Assembly: GCF_005938675.2 (NCBI RefSeq)
Contig: NZ_VCCH02000027.1
Coordinates: 27,047-91,046, forward strand
From: Mycobacterium sp. KBS0706
GTDB taxonomy: Bacteria > Pseudomonadota > Alphaproteobacteria > DSM-16000 > Inquilinaceae
Length of the DNA: 64,000 nt
Direction of reading: 5' to 3'
Each line of letters starts with the position of its first letter. Positions within the stretch are counted from its first letter, which is position 1. The translations under genes were made by a program, and so were the position numbers. This document shows positions 25,138 through 33,397 of this stretch, piece by piece. Under the pieces are notes generated by a model. It had not been told where the DNA came from. It saw nothing but the letters and a program-made list of their open reading frames with translations, and made no database searches.

Positions 25138-26661
25138 TCACCGCCCCGCCGCCTGGGCAGCCGGAGCCGGTGCCGCGTCCAGCCATTGGGTGAAGGCCAA
25201 GGTCTCCTCAGGCGACAGGTGCAGACCGTGCTTGGTCCGGCGCCGCAGGATGTCGTCGGCGTCCTCCGCCCATTCCTGCGCCCGCAGCCAGGCCGCCTCG
25301 CGCTCATAGAGCAGGCCGCCGAAATGCCGGCCGAGATCGGCCGTCGACCCGGCGCCGTCCAGCAGCGCATCGGCCCGGGTGCCGTAGAGCCGGCCGTAAT
25401 GCAGCGCCAGCGCCTCCGGCAGCCAGGGGTGGCGGCGGCGGAACTCCGCCAGCCAGCGCTCGAAATCGGCGCCGGGCATGTCGCCGCCGGGCAGCGGCGA
25501 CGCCGCGGTCCAGGCCGGGCCCATCGCCGGGAAGAACGGGCGCAGCCGGTCCAGCGCGTGCTCGGCCAGCTTGCGGAAAGTGGTGATCTTGCCGCCGAAC
25601 ACCGACAGGATCGGCGCGCGGCCGCCCTCATCGTCGACATCGAAGACATAGTCGCGGGTGACGGCCGAGGGGTTGGCGGCGTCATCGTCGAACAGCGGCC
25701 GCACCCCGGCGAAGGAATGCACCACGTCCTGCGGCCCGATCTGGCGCTGGAACGCCCGGTTCAGCACACCACAGAGATACTCGACCTCCTTCGGGTCGAC
25801 CGCGACCTGGTCGGGGTCGCCGGTCTGCGGGATGTCGGTGGTGCCAATCAGCAGGTAGCCGTGCTCATACGGGTTGATGAAGATCACCCGCTTGTCTGTG
25901 TTCTGCACCAGATAGGCCTGCGGCCCGTCATAGAACTTCCGCACCACGATATGGCTGCCGCGCACCAGCCGGATCTTCTTGCCGGACTTCAAGCCGGCGG
26001 CGCCGGTCAGCACCTTGTCGACCCAGGGGCCGGCGGCGTTGGCGACGGCGCGGGCGACGACGGCCCTGTCCGCCCCGCCGCCGGCCGGGCGCAGCACCGC
26101 ATGCCACAGCCCGTCGCGCCGCCGCAGCGACACGCATTCGGTGCGGGTCAGGATCCCGGCGCCGCGCTCGGCCGCGCCGATCGCGTTCAGCACCACCAGC
26201 CGGGCGTCGTCGACCCAGCAGTCGGAATACTCGAAGCCGCGGCGGAAGCGGTCCTGCAGCGGCTTGCCCTCGGGGGCGCGGTGCAGGTCCAGGCCGCGGC
26301 TGGCCGGCAGCTTCTTGCGGCCGCCGAGATGGTCGTACAGGTACAGCCCGAGCCGCAGCAGCCAGGCCGGGCGCAGGAAGCTGTCATGCGGCAGCACGAA
26401 GCGCATCGGCCAGATGATGTGCGGCGCTGCCGCCAGCAGCACTTCGCGCTCGATCAGCGCCTCGCGCACCAGCCGGAACTCGTAATATTCGAGATAGCGC
26501 AGGCCGCCATGCACCAGCTTGCCGCTGCGGCTCGACGTGCCCTCGGCCAGGTCGCCCTTCTCGCACAGCAGCACCGACAGGCCACGCCCGACCGCATCGC
26601 GGGCGATGCCGGCGCCATTGACGCCGCCGCCGACCACCAGCAGGTCGACGACGGGTTCCAT
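25138..26661 (-). CDS. glpD: FAD-dependent glycerol-3-phosphate dehydrogenase (GlpD/EryB-like)
   Basis: 507 residues from the ATG at 26661, chosen because GGAG lies 6 bases upstream and because E. coli GlpD begins the same way. An ATG at 26685 is also in frame. The FAD motif is LLVVGGGVNGAGIARDAVGRG, then GTSSRSGKLVHGGLRYLE, IIWPMRFVLPH, and VFGGKITTFRKLAEHAL, all strong family signatures. GlpD oxidises sn-glycerol-3-phosphate to DHAP at the inner membrane, passing electrons to quinone. EryB, which oxidises erythritol-4-phosphate in rhizobia and Brucella, is a close relative. Because it sits among a polyol-type kinase, an aldolase and a SorC regulator, a polyol phosphate rather than glycerol phosphate may be the real substrate. 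Six bases separate the aldolase stop from the upstream ATG. Confidence 0.88.
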   Translation of the reverse strand: MEPVVDLLVVGGGVNGAGIARDAVGRGLSVLLCEKGDLAEGTSSRSGKLVHGGLRYLEYYEFRLVREALIEREVLLAAAPHIIWPMRFVLPHDSFLRPAWLLRLGLYLYDHLGGRKKLPASRGLDLHRAPEGKPLQDRFRRGFEYSDCWVDDARLVVLNAIGAAERGAGILTRTECVSLRRRDGLWHAVLRPAGGGADRAVVARAVANAAGPWVDKVLTGAAGLKSGKKIRLVRGSHIVVRKFYDGPQAYLVQNTDKRVIFINPYEHGYLLIGTTDIPQTGDPDQVAVDPKEVEYLCGVLNRAFQRQIGPQDVVHSFAGVRPLFDDDAANPSAVTRDYVFDVDDEGGRAPILSVFGGKITTFRKLAEHALDRLRPFFPAMGPAWTAASPLPGGDMPGADFERWLAEFRRRHPWLPEALALHYGRLYGTRADALLDGAGSTADLGRHFGGLLYEREAAWLRAQEWAEDADDILRRRTKHGLHLSPEETLAFTQWLDAAPAPAAQAAGR

Positions 26662-26691
26662 CCCTTGCTCCGCCCCAGCCGCCATCGCTGC

Positions 26692-27348
26692 TTAGGCCGC
26701 CTGCTTCGGGCGCGGGCCGTAATCCTTGAACTTCTCGATCACCCGGTCGATCTCGTCATCCGGCAGGCATTTCGGGCCGCCCAGCATCAACGTGTAGACA
26801 TACTGCTTGGCCAGGGTCTCGACCTCGACCGCCAGCCACATTGCCTTGCCCAGGGCCGAGCCGGTGGCGATCAGCCCGTGATTGGCCAGCAGGCAGGCGG
26901 TGCGGCCCTGCAGCGCTGCGATGGCATGCTCGGACAGCTCCGGCGTGCCGTAGGTGGCGTAGGGCGCGCAGGGGATCGAATTGCCACCGCCGCAGGCGAT
27001 CATGTAGTGCAGTGCCGGGATCTCCTGGTGCCGGATCGCCAGGATGGTCGAATACATCGGGTGGCAGTGGACGATGGCGTTCACCTCCGGCTTGCGGCGG
27101 TGGATGTCGAGATGGAAGCGCCATTCGGAGGAGGGGCGGTGGTCGCCATGCTCCCAACTGCCGTCCATCGTCATGGCGACGATGTCGCCCGGCGTCATCT
27201 CGTCATAGGGGACGCCGGTCGGGGTCACCAGGATGCCGTCGCCCCAACGGGCGCTGATGTTGCCGGAGGTGCCCTGGTTCAGCCCGTTGGCGTTCATCTG
27301 CCGGCAGGCGTCGACGATCTTGGTGCGTAGCTCGAGTTCGGTGGCCAT
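26692..27348 (-). CDS. Class II aldolase, L-fuculose-phosphate aldolase type
   Basis: 218 residues, the usual FucA length. It shows NQGTSGNISAR (phosphate-binding loop), PSSEWRFH with the catalytic Glu, the Zn-binding HCHP in AIVHCHPMYST, and the third His in LANHGLIA. These enzymes split ketose-1-phosphates (L-fuculose, D-ribulose and others) into DHAP and an aldehyde. AGGA lies 7 bases before the start; 16 bases follow the dehydrogenase stop. It belongs to the kinase/2-hydroxyacid-dehydrogenase/aldolase/GlpD unit. Substrate unproven. Confidence 0.9.
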   Translation of the reverse strand: MATELELRTKIVDACRQMNANGLNQGTSGNISARWGDGILVTPTGVPYDEMTPGDIVAMTMDGSWEHGDHRPSSEWRFHLDIHRRKPEVNAIVHCHPMYSTILAIRHQEIPALHYMIACGGGNSIPCAPYATYGTPELSEHAIAALQGRTACLLANHGLIATGSALGKAMWLAVEVETLAKQYVYTLMLGGPKCLPDDEIDRVIEKFKDYGPRPKQAA

Positions 27349-27364
27349 GATGGGTTCCTAAGGG

Positions 27365-28405
27365 TCAGCAGAGGCGGAGCAGGGGCTCGCCGGCCAGGTA
27401 GCGCCGGACGTCTTCGGCGATCAGCCCGGCGGCGTAGGTGACGGTCTTCACCGAGGCACCGGCGATGTGTGGGGTCAGGGTGACGTTGGGCAGCTTCAAG
27501 AGCGGCCAGTCCTCCGGCGGCGGCTCGACCGCGAAGGTCTCCAGCATCGCGCCGCGCAGCTTGCCGGAGACCAGCGCGTCGTACAGCGCGTCGTAGTCGA
27601 CCAGCGGGCCGCGCGCGGTGTTGACGAACACCGCGCCGTCCTTCATCGCCGCAAAAGCCTCGGCGCCGATCATGCCGGTGGTCTCGGCGGTCACGCGCGG
27701 ATGCAGGGTGACCACGTCGCTCTCGGCGAGCAGGGTCTCCAGCGCCACCTGCTGCACGCCGTCGGCGCTGTCGGCGGGGTCGAGCTGGACATAGGGGTCG
27801 GTCACCAGGATGCGGCAGCCGAAAGCCTTCAGCAGGCGCACCACCTTGGTCCCGACATGGCCGTAGCCGATCACGCCGACCGTCATCTCGGATAGCTCGC
27901 GGCCGGTCAGGTCGGCGCGGTACAGGTCGCCGCGCCACTGGCCCTGCGACAGCGCGGTGTGGCCGCGGGTGATCAGCCGGGTCTCGGCCAGGATGGCGCC
28001 GATGGTGAACTCGGCCACCGCGCTGGCGTTGCGGCCGGGCGCGTTCACCACCTTCACGCCGCGCGCCCTGGCCGCCTTCATGTCGATGTTCACCGGCCCG
28101 CCGCGGCTGACCCCGATCAGCTTCAGCGCCGGCAGCCGCTCCAGCATCCCGGCCGAGATCGGGGCCAGATGCGTGACCAGGATCTCGGCGTCGCCGATGA
28201 AATCGACGATCTCGTCCGGGTCGCCCATGAACTCCTTCAGCCCGTCCAGGCCGGTGCCGGCATAGCCATGCACCATCGGCTCGTCCGGCCAGGGCTGCTC
28301 CTGCGTGCGGATATCGAGCGCCGCCGGAATCTTCTCCAGCGCCTCCACGAACAGGCTGGGCAGCATGAAGCGGTCGCCGATCACGGCAACGCGACGTCCG
28401 GTCAT
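27365..28405 (-). CDS. D-isomer-specific 2-hydroxyacid dehydrogenase
   Basis: 346 residues, with a 4-base ATGA overlap with the kinase gene. The NAD-binding motif is VGVIGYGHVGTKVVRLL. The catalytic triad is visible as Arg in VNTARGPLVDYD, Glu in LETFAVEPPP and His in LTPHIAGASVKT. PGRNASAVAEFTIGAIL is the typical 3-phosphoglycerate-dehydrogenase-like segment. It would interconvert a 2-oxoacid and a D-2-hydroxyacid (glyoxylate/glycolate, hydroxypyruvate or a sugar acid). Here it probably handles a product of the aldolase step; that is inference. Confidence 0.9.
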   Translation of the reverse strand: MTGRRVAVIGDRFMLPSLFVEALEKIPAALDIRTQEQPWPDEPMVHGYAGTGLDGLKEFMGDPDEIVDFIGDAEILVTHLAPISAGMLERLPALKLIGVSRGGPVNIDMKAARARGVKVVNAPGRNASAVAEFTIGAILAETRLITRGHTALSQGQWRGDLYRADLTGRELSEMTVGVIGYGHVGTKVVRLLKAFGCRILVTDPYVQLDPADSADGVQQVALETLLAESDVVTLHPRVTAETTGMIGAEAFAAMKDGAVFVNTARGPLVDYDALYDALVSGKLRGAMLETFAVEPPPEDWPLLKLPNVTLTPHIAGASVKTVTYAAGLIAEDVRRYLAGEPLLRLC

Positions 28406-29961
28406 CCTTCGGTCCTCAGGTCTTCCAGGGCATGCCAGATGGGGCGCAGGGCCCGATAGCTGGCGCGGTACTGCGGGAACAGGCGGTCGTACTGCGCGAC
28501 CAGCGCCGGATCGGGCATCTCGGCCTCGGCCAGCAGCGGCGTCACCCAGCGGGCGCAGGCGGCGTCGATGTCGGGCAGGATGCCCAAGCTCAGCGCCGCC
28601 ACCATGGCAGCGCCGGCGGCGCCGACCTCCTCGCGCTTCACCAGGCGGACCGGCGCGTCGGTGGCGGCGGCCAGGATGCCGCGGACGGTGGCGCTGCGTG
28701 CGGCGCCGCCGGCCAGGCGGATCTCCGCCGGCGTGCCGCCGACCGCCTCGTAGCAGTCGCGGCTGGCGAAGCCGAGGCTCTCATAGATCGCGCGCAGCAG
28801 GTCGCCGGCGCCGGCGCTGCCGGACAGGCCGATCACCGAGGCGCGGGCGGCGCTGTCGACGAAGGGCCCGCGCTCCCCCGCCTCGGCGATGAAGGGGTGG
28901 TACAGCAGCCGCCCCGGCCTGGCCGCCGCCGCCTTGGCGTCGAGCAGGCGGATCAGGTCGGACCGTTTCGGCAGCGTCGCCCCGGCGGCCGCCGCCACCT
29001 CCTCGACCACGCCGCACAGCCAGTCGATGTTCAGCGTTGCCGCCATGTTCGAGACCATGGAGACATAGCTGCCCGGGACGACGAACGGCATGGTGTAGCC
29101 GACCTCGTCGCCCAGGGTCACCCGGTCGGCCCCGAACACCAGCCGCATATGGGCGCCGGTCGAGCCCAGCACGGTGAAGCCGGCGCGGCCCTCGGGGTCG
29201 TAGAGGCCGGAGCCGAGGGCGCCGCACAGCAGGTCGACCGGGGCCAGCACCACCGGCGTGCCGGCGGGCAGGCCGGTCGCGATCGCAGCCTGGGGCGTCA
29301 GCGCCGAGTTCTGGCGAACGCCATCGACCATCGGCGGCAGCAGCCGGGCCTCGTCCTTGAGATCGAACAGCTCCTGCACCTCCGGCGCGTATTCGCGGCT
29401 GCGGTAGTCGCCGAAGGTGAAGGTGCCTTCCGAGACGTCGGTGACCCGCTCGCCGGTCATCCGGAAATACAGCCAGTCCTTGCAATGGAAGGCGGTGGCG
29501 GCGCGGGCCAGCGCCTCCGGCCGGTGCCGTTTCAGCCACAGCAGCTGGCCGGACTGGTTCGACATGTTCAGCATGGTGCCGGTGAAGCGCTGCACCGCCT
29601 TGGCCGTGCCGCTCTTGTGCAGCTCGGCCACGATCGGACCCGACCGTCCGTCATGCCACAGCATGGCGCGGCCGACCGGGTCGCCGTCGCGGTCGATCAG
29701 CCAAGTGCCGTCGCCCTGGCCGGTGACGGCGATGCCGGCCACGCGCAGGCCCCGCGCCGCCAGCTTCGCCGCCAGCTCGCGCAGCACCAGCGCGGCGTCG
29801 TCCCAGGTACGGTCGAACTCCTGCTCCATACCGGCGCCGTCGACCGGGATGGTCGTGTTCGGCCGCGCCGCATGCTCGACCGGCGTGCCCTCCAGGTCGA
29901 AGGCCACGGCCTTGACCACCGAAGTGCCGGAATCGAGGCCGATCAGGACGTCCCGGCTCAT
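28402..29961 (-). CDS. FGGY-family polyol/carbohydrate kinase (EryA-like)
   Basis: 519 residues from the ATG at 29961; a GTG at 29970 is in frame but has a worse ribosome-binding site. It shows LIGLDSGTSVVKAVAFD (ATP phosphate-binding), AVTGQGDGTWLIDRDG and MLWHDGRSGPIV (substrate region), VLGSTGAHMRLVFG, and RLAGGAARSATVRGILAA (FGGY-type adenosine region). The GQGDGTWLID block is the one I associate with rhizobial erythritol kinases and their relatives. It is expected to phosphorylate the imported polyol at the start of the pathway. First gene of the kinase-dehydrogenase-aldolase-GlpD unit, separated from the transporter genes by a repeat element. Confidence 0.85.
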   Translation of the reverse strand: MSRDVLIGLDSGTSVVKAVAFDLEGTPVEHAARPNTTIPVDGAGMEQEFDRTWDDAALVLRELAAKLAARGLRVAGIAVTGQGDGTWLIDRDGDPVGRAMLWHDGRSGPIVAELHKSGTAKAVQRFTGTMLNMSNQSGQLLWLKRHRPEALARAATAFHCKDWLYFRMTGERVTDVSEGTFTFGDYRSREYAPEVQELFDLKDEARLLPPMVDGVRQNSALTPQAAIATGLPAGTPVVLAPVDLLCGALGSGLYDPEGRAGFTVLGSTGAHMRLVFGADRVTLGDEVGYTMPFVVPGSYVSMVSNMAATLNIDWLCGVVEEVAAAAGATLPKRSDLIRLLDAKAAAARPGRLLYHPFIAEAGERGPFVDSAARASVIGLSGSAGAGDLLRAIYESLGFASRDCYEAVGGTPAEIRLAGGAARSATVRGILAAATDAPVRLVKREEVGAAGAAMVAALSLGILPDIDAACARWVTPLLAEAEMPDPALVAQYDRLFPQYRASYRALRPIWHALEDLRTEG

Positions 29962-30040
29962 GAGAGGCACCTGGATGAGGAGCGACCCTGCTGATCTTCG
30001 CGCCTCAATGAAGCAGAAGCCGTCGCGAGCATAGGAGAGC

Positions 30041-30245
30041 GTGGCCTCTCCCGCTTGCGGGAGAGGTCGGACATCCGAAGGATGTCCGGGTGAGGGCCAG
30101 CGGCCTCGCCAGGCTCACAGGGCTGGCCGCGAGCGAGCGCAGGACCCACCCTATCCTGAAGCGGTGATCCTGGTGTCACGGCCGGCTGGCCCTCACCCGG
30201 AGCCGCTTCGCGTCTCCGACCTCTCCCGCAAGCGGGAGAGGCCAC
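30041..30245. repeat. Palindromic intergenic repeat element (family A, copy 2)
   Basis: Outer inverted repeats of 30 bases: GTGGCCTCTCCCGCTTGCGG...GTCGG at 30041-30070 matches the complement of 30216-30245 perfectly except for the short loop, and each end is itself a hairpin. Inner GGTGAGGGCCAG and CTGGCCCTCACC are also complementary. Same end family as the element at 24975-25110, longer by ~70 bases in the middle. Confidence 0.9.
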
Positions 30246-30289
30246 GCGCACAGCGCTCGAGGGATGTGCGAATGCCATGGACTGCGAGC

Positions 30290-31426
30290 TCATGCTGCGG
30301 CCGCCACAGCCGGGCGGCCGCCATGGGCGATCGCCATCTCGCTGTCGCTGTCGAACAGGTGCAGCGCTGATTCCGGCAGGGCCAGCGCCAGCCTCGTATC
30401 CGCCGCCGCCTCCAGCGCCCGGTCGGTGACGATGGTCAGACGCACGCCGTTGACGTCCAGCGCGATGTGGCTCTGGTCGCCCAGCCACTGGTTGGCGATC
30501 ACCGTGCCCTGCAGCTGTGTCTCGCCCGCCCGGGCGGTGCCGACGCGGATCTCATGGCCGCGAATGCCGAGATGGACCTTTCCGCCCTCGGCCAGGCCGG
30601 GACCGGCATGCGGCAGGCGGAAGCCCCCGGCTTCGCCCTGCACCTCGACCGCCAGGCCGCCATTCTCCCGCACCACCCGGGCTGGGAACAGGTTCATCGG
30701 CGGCTCGCCGATGAAGCCGGCGACGAACAGGTTCGCCGGGCGCCGCTTCAGATCGGTGGGCGAGGCGAATTGCTGCAGCCGGCCGCCCTCCATCACCGCG
30801 ATGCGGTCGGCCAGCGCCAGCGCCTCGGTCTGGTCATGGGTCACGAAGACCGTCGTCATCCTGTGCTCGATCAGATAGTCCTTGATGCGCGCCCGTAGCA
30901 CGGCCCGCAGCTGCGGTTCCAGCTGCGACATGGGCTCGTCGAGCAATGACAGCTGGGCTCGCCGCACCAGGGCCCGGGCCAGGCTGACCCGCTGCTGCTG
31001 GCCGCCGGAGATCGCCTGCGGATAACGGTCCAGGATGTCGCCGATCTCCAAGAGGGCCGCGACATGCGCCACGCGCTGCTGCACCTCGGCCTTCGGGATG
31101 CGGTCACGCAGCAGGCTGAAGCCGATATTGTCGCGCACGGTCAGCGGCGGGTACAGGGCATAGCCCTCGAACGCCATGGCGACGTTGCGCTCGGCCGGGC
31201 GCAGATCGTTGATCACGCGGTCGCCGATCCGGATGGTGCCTTCCGACACGCTCTCGAACCCCGCAATCATGCGCAGGGTCGAGGTCTTGCCGCAGCCGGA
31301 GGAGCCGAGCAGGCCGACCAGCTCGCCGTCGCGCAACGCCAGCGACACGGTGTCCACTGCGCGGATCGGGTGGGACAGCCGCGGCCCGTAGATCTTGGAG
31401 ACGGCGTCGAGCGTCAGGGTTGCCAT
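30290..31426 (-). CDS. ABC transporter ATP-binding protein with intact catalytic residues
   Basis: 378 residues with GAGGA ahead of the ATG. It has Walker A GSSGCGKT (41-48), signature ISGGQ (139-143), Walker B LSLLDE (catalytic Glu164) and H-loop His197 in FVTHDQTEA. Oddly, the Q-loop reads MAFEGYALYPP, with Glu87 where Gln is usual, and the D-loop is SQLE rather than SxLD. The C-terminal ~140 residues are a TOBE/MalK-like domain. It is the last gene of the importer operon. Its partner is the unlike ATPase upstream, so the importer probably uses a heterodimer, like GlpS/GlpT of rhizobial glycerol uptake. Confidence 0.9.
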   Translation of the reverse strand: MATLTLDAVSKIYGPRLSHPIRAVDTVSLALRDGELVGLLGSSGCGKTSTLRMIAGFESVSEGTIRIGDRVINDLRPAERNVAMAFEGYALYPPLTVRDNIGFSLLRDRIPKAEVQQRVAHVAALLEIGDILDRYPQAISGGQQQRVSLARALVRRAQLSLLDEPMSQLEPQLRAVLRARIKDYLIEHRMTTVFVTHDQTEALALADRIAVMEGGRLQQFASPTDLKRRPANLFVAGFIGEPPMNLFPARVVRENGGLAVEVQGEAGGFRLPHAGPGLAEGGKVHLGIRGHEIRVGTARAGETQLQGTVIANQWLGDQSHIALDVNGVRLTIVTDRALEAAADTRLALALPESALHLFDSDSEMAIAHGGRPAVAAAA

Positions 31427-31435
31427 CGATGGTCC

Positions 31436-32518
31436 TCAGGCCGTCGCGGCCGGCAGGCGGGCGCCGGTCTCGCGGTCGAAGCACAGCGCGCGGGCGAGGT
31501 CCGGCCGGGCCCAGGCGCGGCGCCGGCCGCGGCCCAGGTCGTCGCCCTGGTCCTCCGGCCGGCTGGCCAGGATCTCGGTGCCGTCGGCGGCGCGCAGCAG
31601 CATCACGGTGCGGACATTGAGCGGCGTCACCGCCTCCAGGTCGACCGGCACGGCGTCCTCGGCGGGCTCGAACCGCACCTCGACATCCTCCGGCCGCAGC
31701 CCGACCAGGCAGGGCTTGCCGGCGGGCACCGCGGCCGGCGCCGGGAACTCGGTGCCGGCGATGCTGATGCGGCCGTCCTGCGCTGCGGTCTCGATCAGGT
31801 TGATCGGCGGATCGCCGAACAGCCGGGCGATCCGCGTGTCCTGCGGCTTGCCGTAGATGCCGGCGGGGGTGTCGACCTGGCGGAAGCGGCCGTCCAGCAG
31901 CACGCCGACCCGGTCGCCCAGCGCCATCGCCTCCTTGTAGTCCTGGGTGACGTAGAGGACGGTGGCGCCGACCGCGCGCAGGAGGCGCGGCAACTCCTGC
32001 CGCATCTCGTAGCGGATCTTGGCGTCGACATTGCGCAGCGGGTCGTCGAGCAGCAGGACCGATGGCGAGCACACCAGGCTGCGGGCCAAAGCGGTGCGCT
32101 GCTTCTGCCCGTTCGACAGCTGCTTCGGCAGGTGGTCCAGCACATGGCCGATGCGCAGCAACTCCGCCACCTCCTGGACCCGCTTCCGGATCTCGGCCTC
32201 GCCGGTCCGCCGGGCCCTGAGCGGGCTGGCGATGTTCTCGAAGGCCGGCAGGTGGGGGTACAGGGCGAAGTTCTGGAACGCCATGCCGACGTCCCGCGCC
32301 TCCGGCCCCTGGCCGAGGATCGAGGCGCCGCCGATGCGGATGTCGCCGGCCTCCGGCTGCAGGATGCCGGCGATCAGGCGCAGCAGCACCGTCTTGCCGG
32401 CGCCGGACGGGCCGAACACGACGACGAACTCGCCCTGCTCGACCTGCAGGTCGAGGCCGTCGAGGATGCGCGCCTTGCCGAAGCTCTTGCCGAGGCCGGC
32501 GATGTCGAGGAAGGCCAT
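31436..32518 (-). CDS. ABC transporter ATP-binding protein with degenerate catalytic site
   Basis: 360 residues from the ATG at 32518, 5 bases after the permease stop. Walker A GPSGAGKT (36-43) and the Q-loop FQNFALYPHL are intact. The signature is LSNGQ (134-138), not LSGGQ. After Walker B the catalytic Glu is Asp159 (VLLLDDP), and the H-loop His is Gln192 (YVTQDYKEA). A TOBE-type C-terminal domain follows. It is expected to bind ATP but be weak or inactive in hydrolysis at its own site, leaving the composite site formed with the other ATPase to do the work. This reading follows from known asymmetric ABC pairs and is inference here. Confidence 0.88.
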   Translation of the reverse strand: MAFLDIAGLGKSFGKARILDGLDLQVEQGEFVVVFGPSGAGKTVLLRLIAGILQPEAGDIRIGGASILGQGPEARDVGMAFQNFALYPHLPAFENIASPLRARRTGEAEIRKRVQEVAELLRIGHVLDHLPKQLSNGQKQRTALARSLVCSPSVLLLDDPLRNVDAKIRYEMRQELPRLLRAVGATVLYVTQDYKEAMALGDRVGVLLDGRFRQVDTPAGIYGKPQDTRIARLFGDPPINLIETAAQDGRISIAGTEFPAPAAVPAGKPCLVGLRPEDVEVRFEPAEDAVPVDLEAVTPLNVRTVMLLRAADGTEILASRPEDQGDDLGRGRRRAWARPDLARALCFDRETGARLPAATA

Positions 32519-32523
32519 GGTCG

Positions 32524-33384
32524 TCACCCCTTCACGGCGCCGAGGCTCAAGCCCTCGACCAGATAGCGCTGGGCGTAGAGGGCGAGGGCCAGGGTCGGCA
32601 GGATCGACAGCACCAAGGCCGCTGCGATCTGGCCGTAATTGATGCCGGACGCGGTGATGAAGGCCAGCGCCCCGACCGTGACCGGCTGGATCGAGCTCGA
32701 CCCCAGGATCAGCGCGAAGATGAAGTTGTTCCAGGCGAAGATGAAGGCCAGCAGGGCGGCGGCGGCGATGCCCGGCCGGGCCAGCGGCACCGCGATCTTC
32801 AGGAAGGTGCGCAGCCAGGAATGGCCGTCCAGCCGATAGGCGTTCTCGATATCCTCGCTGATGTCCTCGAAATAGCCGCGCACGATCCACAGGATCAGCG
32901 GCAGGGTGATCAGCTGGTACACCCAGATCAGCCCGATATAGGTGTCGCTGAGGCCGAGGTCCTGGAAGTACAGCTGCAGCGGCAGCAGCACCAGCAGCGG
33001 CGGGGCGAAGCGGAAGGACAGCATGGTGAAGGCCATGTTCTCGCCCAGCCGGAACTTGAACCGGGCGAAGGCATAGGCCGCCGGCACGCCGAGCAGCAGC
33101 GACAGCAGCACCGAGCAGGCGCTGAGGATCAGGCTGTTCAGCAGGTTCTGCATGTAGTCGATCTTCAGCGCGCCGACATTGGTCGACAGCTCGCCGGCGA
33201 TCAGGGCGGCGTAGTTCTCCAGGGTGGGGGAGAAGATGACGCTGGGCGGGCTGCGCAGGATGTCGGCGTTGGTCATGAACGACATCAGCGCCACCCAGAC
33301 CAGCGGGAACAGGAAGAACAGCGCCACCAGGGTCAGCAGGACGCCGTGGAGGATCCGGCCGCCGATGCCACTTGCATGGTTCAT
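32524..33384 (-). CDS. ABC transporter permease (CUT1 MalG-like)
   Basis: 286 residues from the ATG at 33384, preceded by GGGAGG. Six hydrophobic helices, a long periplasmic loop after the first (LRSPPSVIFSPTLENYAALI), and the EAA-type cytoplasmic loop EDIENAYRLDGHSWLRTFLKIAVPLARPG that docks on the ATPases. The C-terminal position and topology match MalG-type subunits. It lies 13 bases after the other permease stop codon. Confidence 0.92.
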   Translation of the reverse strand: MNHASGIGGRILHGVLLTLVALFFLFPLVWVALMSFMTNADILRSPPSVIFSPTLENYAALIAGELSTNVGALKIDYMQNLLNSLILSACSVLLSLLLGVPAAYAFARFKFRLGENMAFTMLSFRFAPPLLVLLPLQLYFQDLGLSDTYIGLIWVYQLITLPLILWIVRGYFEDISEDIENAYRLDGHSWLRTFLKIAVPLARPGIAAAALLAFIFAWNNFIFALILGSSSIQPVTVGALAFITASGINYGQIAAALVLSILPTLALALYAQRYLVEGLSLGAVKG

Positions 33385-33397
33385 GGCTCGCCTCCCG

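Noticed and set aside
25138..26661. The locus at 25-36 kb as a plain glycerol (glpD-glpSTPQV-glpK) operon.
   Set aside because: No GlpR-type regulator and no clear glycerol kinase. The regulator is SorC-type and two class II aldolases are present, which glycerol use does not need. It remains an alternative for the importer alone.
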